64,000 bases of DNA from Pyropia yezoensis (Eukaryota; Rhodophyta; Bangiophyceae; Bangiales; Bangiaceae): the NCBI GenBank assembly GCA_009829735.1, contig CM020619.1:6872375-6936374 (forward strand). Reading direction: 5' to 3'. The notes beneath the pieces were generated by a model. It made no database searches. It saw only the letters and a program-made list of their open reading frames with translations, and was not told where the DNA came from. The translations under genes were made by a program, and so were the position numbers. Each line of letters begins with the position of its first letter. Positions within the stretch are counted from its first letter, which is position 1. Below are positions 62,107 to 64,000 of the stretch, one piece after another.

Positions 62107-62629
62107 ACGCGCCGCCTGGTGCCTCTGGGGCTGGCGGCGTGCGAGATGGAGAATGGCCCAGGACTGTGCGCGACCGCCGACGCGTCGCAGGTCGGCGGGC
62201 GTCTGTTGCGTGCCCTGGCCCCCCCCCCGGAGTCGCTGCTCAAGATCTTCACCAAGGACGGCGTCAAGGGCTACCACAAGGTGGACGTGACTGCGGACGT
62301 GGGCAGGGTGTCGTGGGGGAGGGTGGGGGGGGGGGGTGCTGGGAGACGGTCCGGCCGTGGCTCCCTCTGCTGCCTGCTGCCGTCGGTGCGGTCGCGGCTG
62401 CGGGGACTGTGTGGTGTTGGCCCCCCGCGTTTCAGGTGGGCTTGGGGGGGAAGCTGTTGATTCTTTGGCCGGGCGGCAGGTGAGGCCCCCTCCTGCTTAT
62501 GGTGGTCGGTGTGGTTGCTGCGTGGGGGGCGTGTGGAGCGGGTGGGGTGGGTTCTTTGTCGGCGGGGGGGCTGAACCACCATCTTTGAGGTGGCCCAGCG
62601 CTCAACCCCGCCACTTTGTGTGACGGCGT
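62107..62629 (-). repeat. Right arm of the ~523-bp inverted repeat
   Basis: It is the reverse complement of 61086-61609. It abuts the decayed 3' end of the transposase at 62630-63518, whose open frame runs on into this arm by chance. Confidence 0.9.
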
Positions 62630-62759
62630 TGGTGTTTTCGCCGGGTGCTTGGCGTCGCCTGGACGCCCGATCTGTGGAGCGTTTGTGCGTAGGGTGATGC
62701 TTGTTGTGTGTGTGTGGTGGGGTTCGTGCTCGTACGTGAGTTTTGTTGTGCTGCCCGTT

Positions 62760-63518
62760 GGGGAATTCAATGTGTGACTTTCTGTGGACGATGTGGGCGT
62801 CGCTTGGTTGCATCTTGTTGAGCATGAGGCCGGACTCGTTTGAGGGTATGTAGTTGACCAAAAATGATAGAAAATCAACGGCCGTCTGACCGGGAGGGGG
62901 TCGAGTGACCACCCAATCAAGAACACGATCATGGGCCATGGCAACAAAAAAACTGGTCTTCACACCAGCCGATGATGACACGTAGCACTCGGCTCGCTCG
63001 CCGCGCAAAGACCACGCCCAATGACGATCTGCGGCCCGCCCCACCCGATGAGCCTCATCGACGTACACGCGGCACCTCAATGGAATTTGCCACTGCATGG
63101 CCACCCACGCGGCACGGCTGGCCTCGTTCCTCGTGATGAACGCGCGCTCAATAACCTTGCGCGTGTAGCCGTTCTGCGCCAGGACTCGGGCAACAGAAAA
63201 CCGGGACACGTCCACACCGCCGAGCCGCGCAGCAATCTCGTTCACCGCATCAGTCAACTCGTCCAAAAACAGCTCCGGCTGGCTGTTGACGGTCTCCAAG
63301 ATTGCCTCTCGCAGCTGCGGGTCGTCCCGGAGGTTGTCATAATGCCGGTTCCAGTGGGCTGGGTCGTAGTGGAACTCCCCCCCCGTGTCCCGGAAGTAGC
63401 CAAGATACCGCGTGGCTGACCGAATCGAAAGGTTCAGGTCGCTAGCAGCTGCGGCAACACTGCGGCCCTCCTCCCGCACCATCCGTACCAGGTGCTCCCG
63501 CGTCTCAGCTGACTTCAT
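62760..63518 (-). pseudogene. Tc1/IS630-like (DDE_3) transposase, C-terminally truncated
   Basis: The ATG at 63518 (MKSAETREHLVRM) starts an N-terminal helix-turn-helix (GRSVAAAASDLNLSIRSATR). A second helical block (SQPELFLDELTDAVNEIAAR) and the catalytic core with the first acidic pair (RVYVDEAHRVGRAADRHWAW, then LRGERAECYV) follow, with TAVDFLSFLVNYIP after it. A possible second Asp is in SDAHIVHRKS. The third acidic residue is missing. The frame continues to 62271 only by running through low-complexity and inverted-repeat sequence. It is therefore probably inactive. Confidence 0.78.
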
Positions 63519-64000
63519 GGCGCCTCAAGCCAGCAGAAAGCGCAGGAACTCGGGCGGGGGGGTCCACAAAAGTGGGGCAGGGGCCGACGTCGCAAGTCAA
63601 CGATGGTGTCTGGCGTCATCAGGCCAGGGATCTCCTTGATGCGCGAGAAATTCGAGTGGATCCCGGCGCTTGAGACGATTTTCTGCCCGTGTGTGCCCGT
63701 CCTTGGAAAAAACGACGCAGTTTCTGATCATACTCCGTCGTTTACTGCGACAGTTGCTCAGCAGGGCGCTCGGAAACGACCATCAGAGCTCCGACCTCTG
63801 TCGAGTGTCCCTCGAAGTTCGCTTGCCTGTAATGCACTGCGGCAGATCCACAGAATGCTTTGCTTGGAGCTGTACTTCGGACAGACAGCTGTTGCTATGC
63901 ACGGACGCATTCAAAACTCAAACACAAAGAATCATCGTTTTTCGCTCAAATGAGCCCTGCAGACACTGACATGAGCCCATGCTCGCGGCAATTTTGGCTC
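63519..64000. other. Right window edge, no gene recognised
   Basis: Two overlapping plus-strand frames of about 100 codons (63603-63953, 63670-63969) are open, but neither shows a motif. It may belong to the transposon or to host DNA. Confidence 0.35.

Noticed and set aside
62271..62759. C-terminal third of the Tc1-like transposase frame as real protein
   Set aside because: The text turns into His/Pro/Arg-rich low complexity and then into the inverted-repeat arm, without the last catalytic residue.

Overview
The window is eukaryotic, GC-rich and dominated by repeats. It carries spliceosomal GT-AG introns, several nested Ty3/gypsy LTR retrotransposons, a Plavaka-like DDE transposase, Tc1/IS630-type transposase remains, and GC-rich simple and tandem repeats. 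I saw no rRNA, tRNA, CRISPR array or bacterial operon. The sequence does not settle the lineage. An alga, a fungus or an oomycete would all fit, and introns of about 180-230 bp do not decide it. Two blocks of exactly 500 N (29654-30153, 48578-49077) are assembly gaps of unknown true length.

Layout. 1-6085: minus-strand copy of family A (A1), a chromodomain-bearing Ty3/gypsy element, broken by stops and inserted into family B. 6086-9128: family B (minus), with an intact gag, PBS and 363-bp LTR. 9129-9822: non-TE flank with a small MITE. 9823-19474: family A copy A2 (plus), with LTRs, gag split by one stop, an intact 1364-codon pol, and a 705-codon ORF antisense to pol before the 3' LTR. 19475-21931 and 29154-29653: an old degraded gypsy (family D, minus), split by A4 (21932-29153, minus, target duplication ATGTT). 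30154-35222: the 3' half of A3 (plus), almost identical to the 3' half of A2. 35223-40865: unique DNA with a second MITE and a Tc1-type transposase relic. 40866-44594: a four-exon Plavaka-like transposase gene (minus). 44595-48577: GC-rich repeats, including eleven 39-bp and three 267-bp tandem units. 49078-57287: family C (minus), a chromodomain gypsy element with gag, pol, one LTR and its own antisense ORF. 57288-64000: GC-rich DNA, a zinc-knuckle protein exon, a 523-bp inverted repeat and a Tc1/IS630-like transposase.

How it works together. Families A, B and C have different LTRs and clearly diverged proteins but share an unusual toolkit. They have the same 17-nt primer binding site (TGGTGGAGCAGCAGGGG). 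Their Gag proteins begin Met-Ala and end Gly-Asn-Glu-stop. In-frame with that end is a G GGA AAC slippery heptamer that places a -1 shifted ribosome exactly in the pol frame. A and C also share a tail-to-tail antisense ORF whose proteins are recognisably related. This antisense module is the most interesting item. It is intact in A2, frameshifted in A3 and C, and cleanly absent from A4 at a microhomology junction. Target-duplication and LTR comparisons also show that the two ends of A2 belong to different insertions, which points to a misassembly or an ectopic exchange involving A3.
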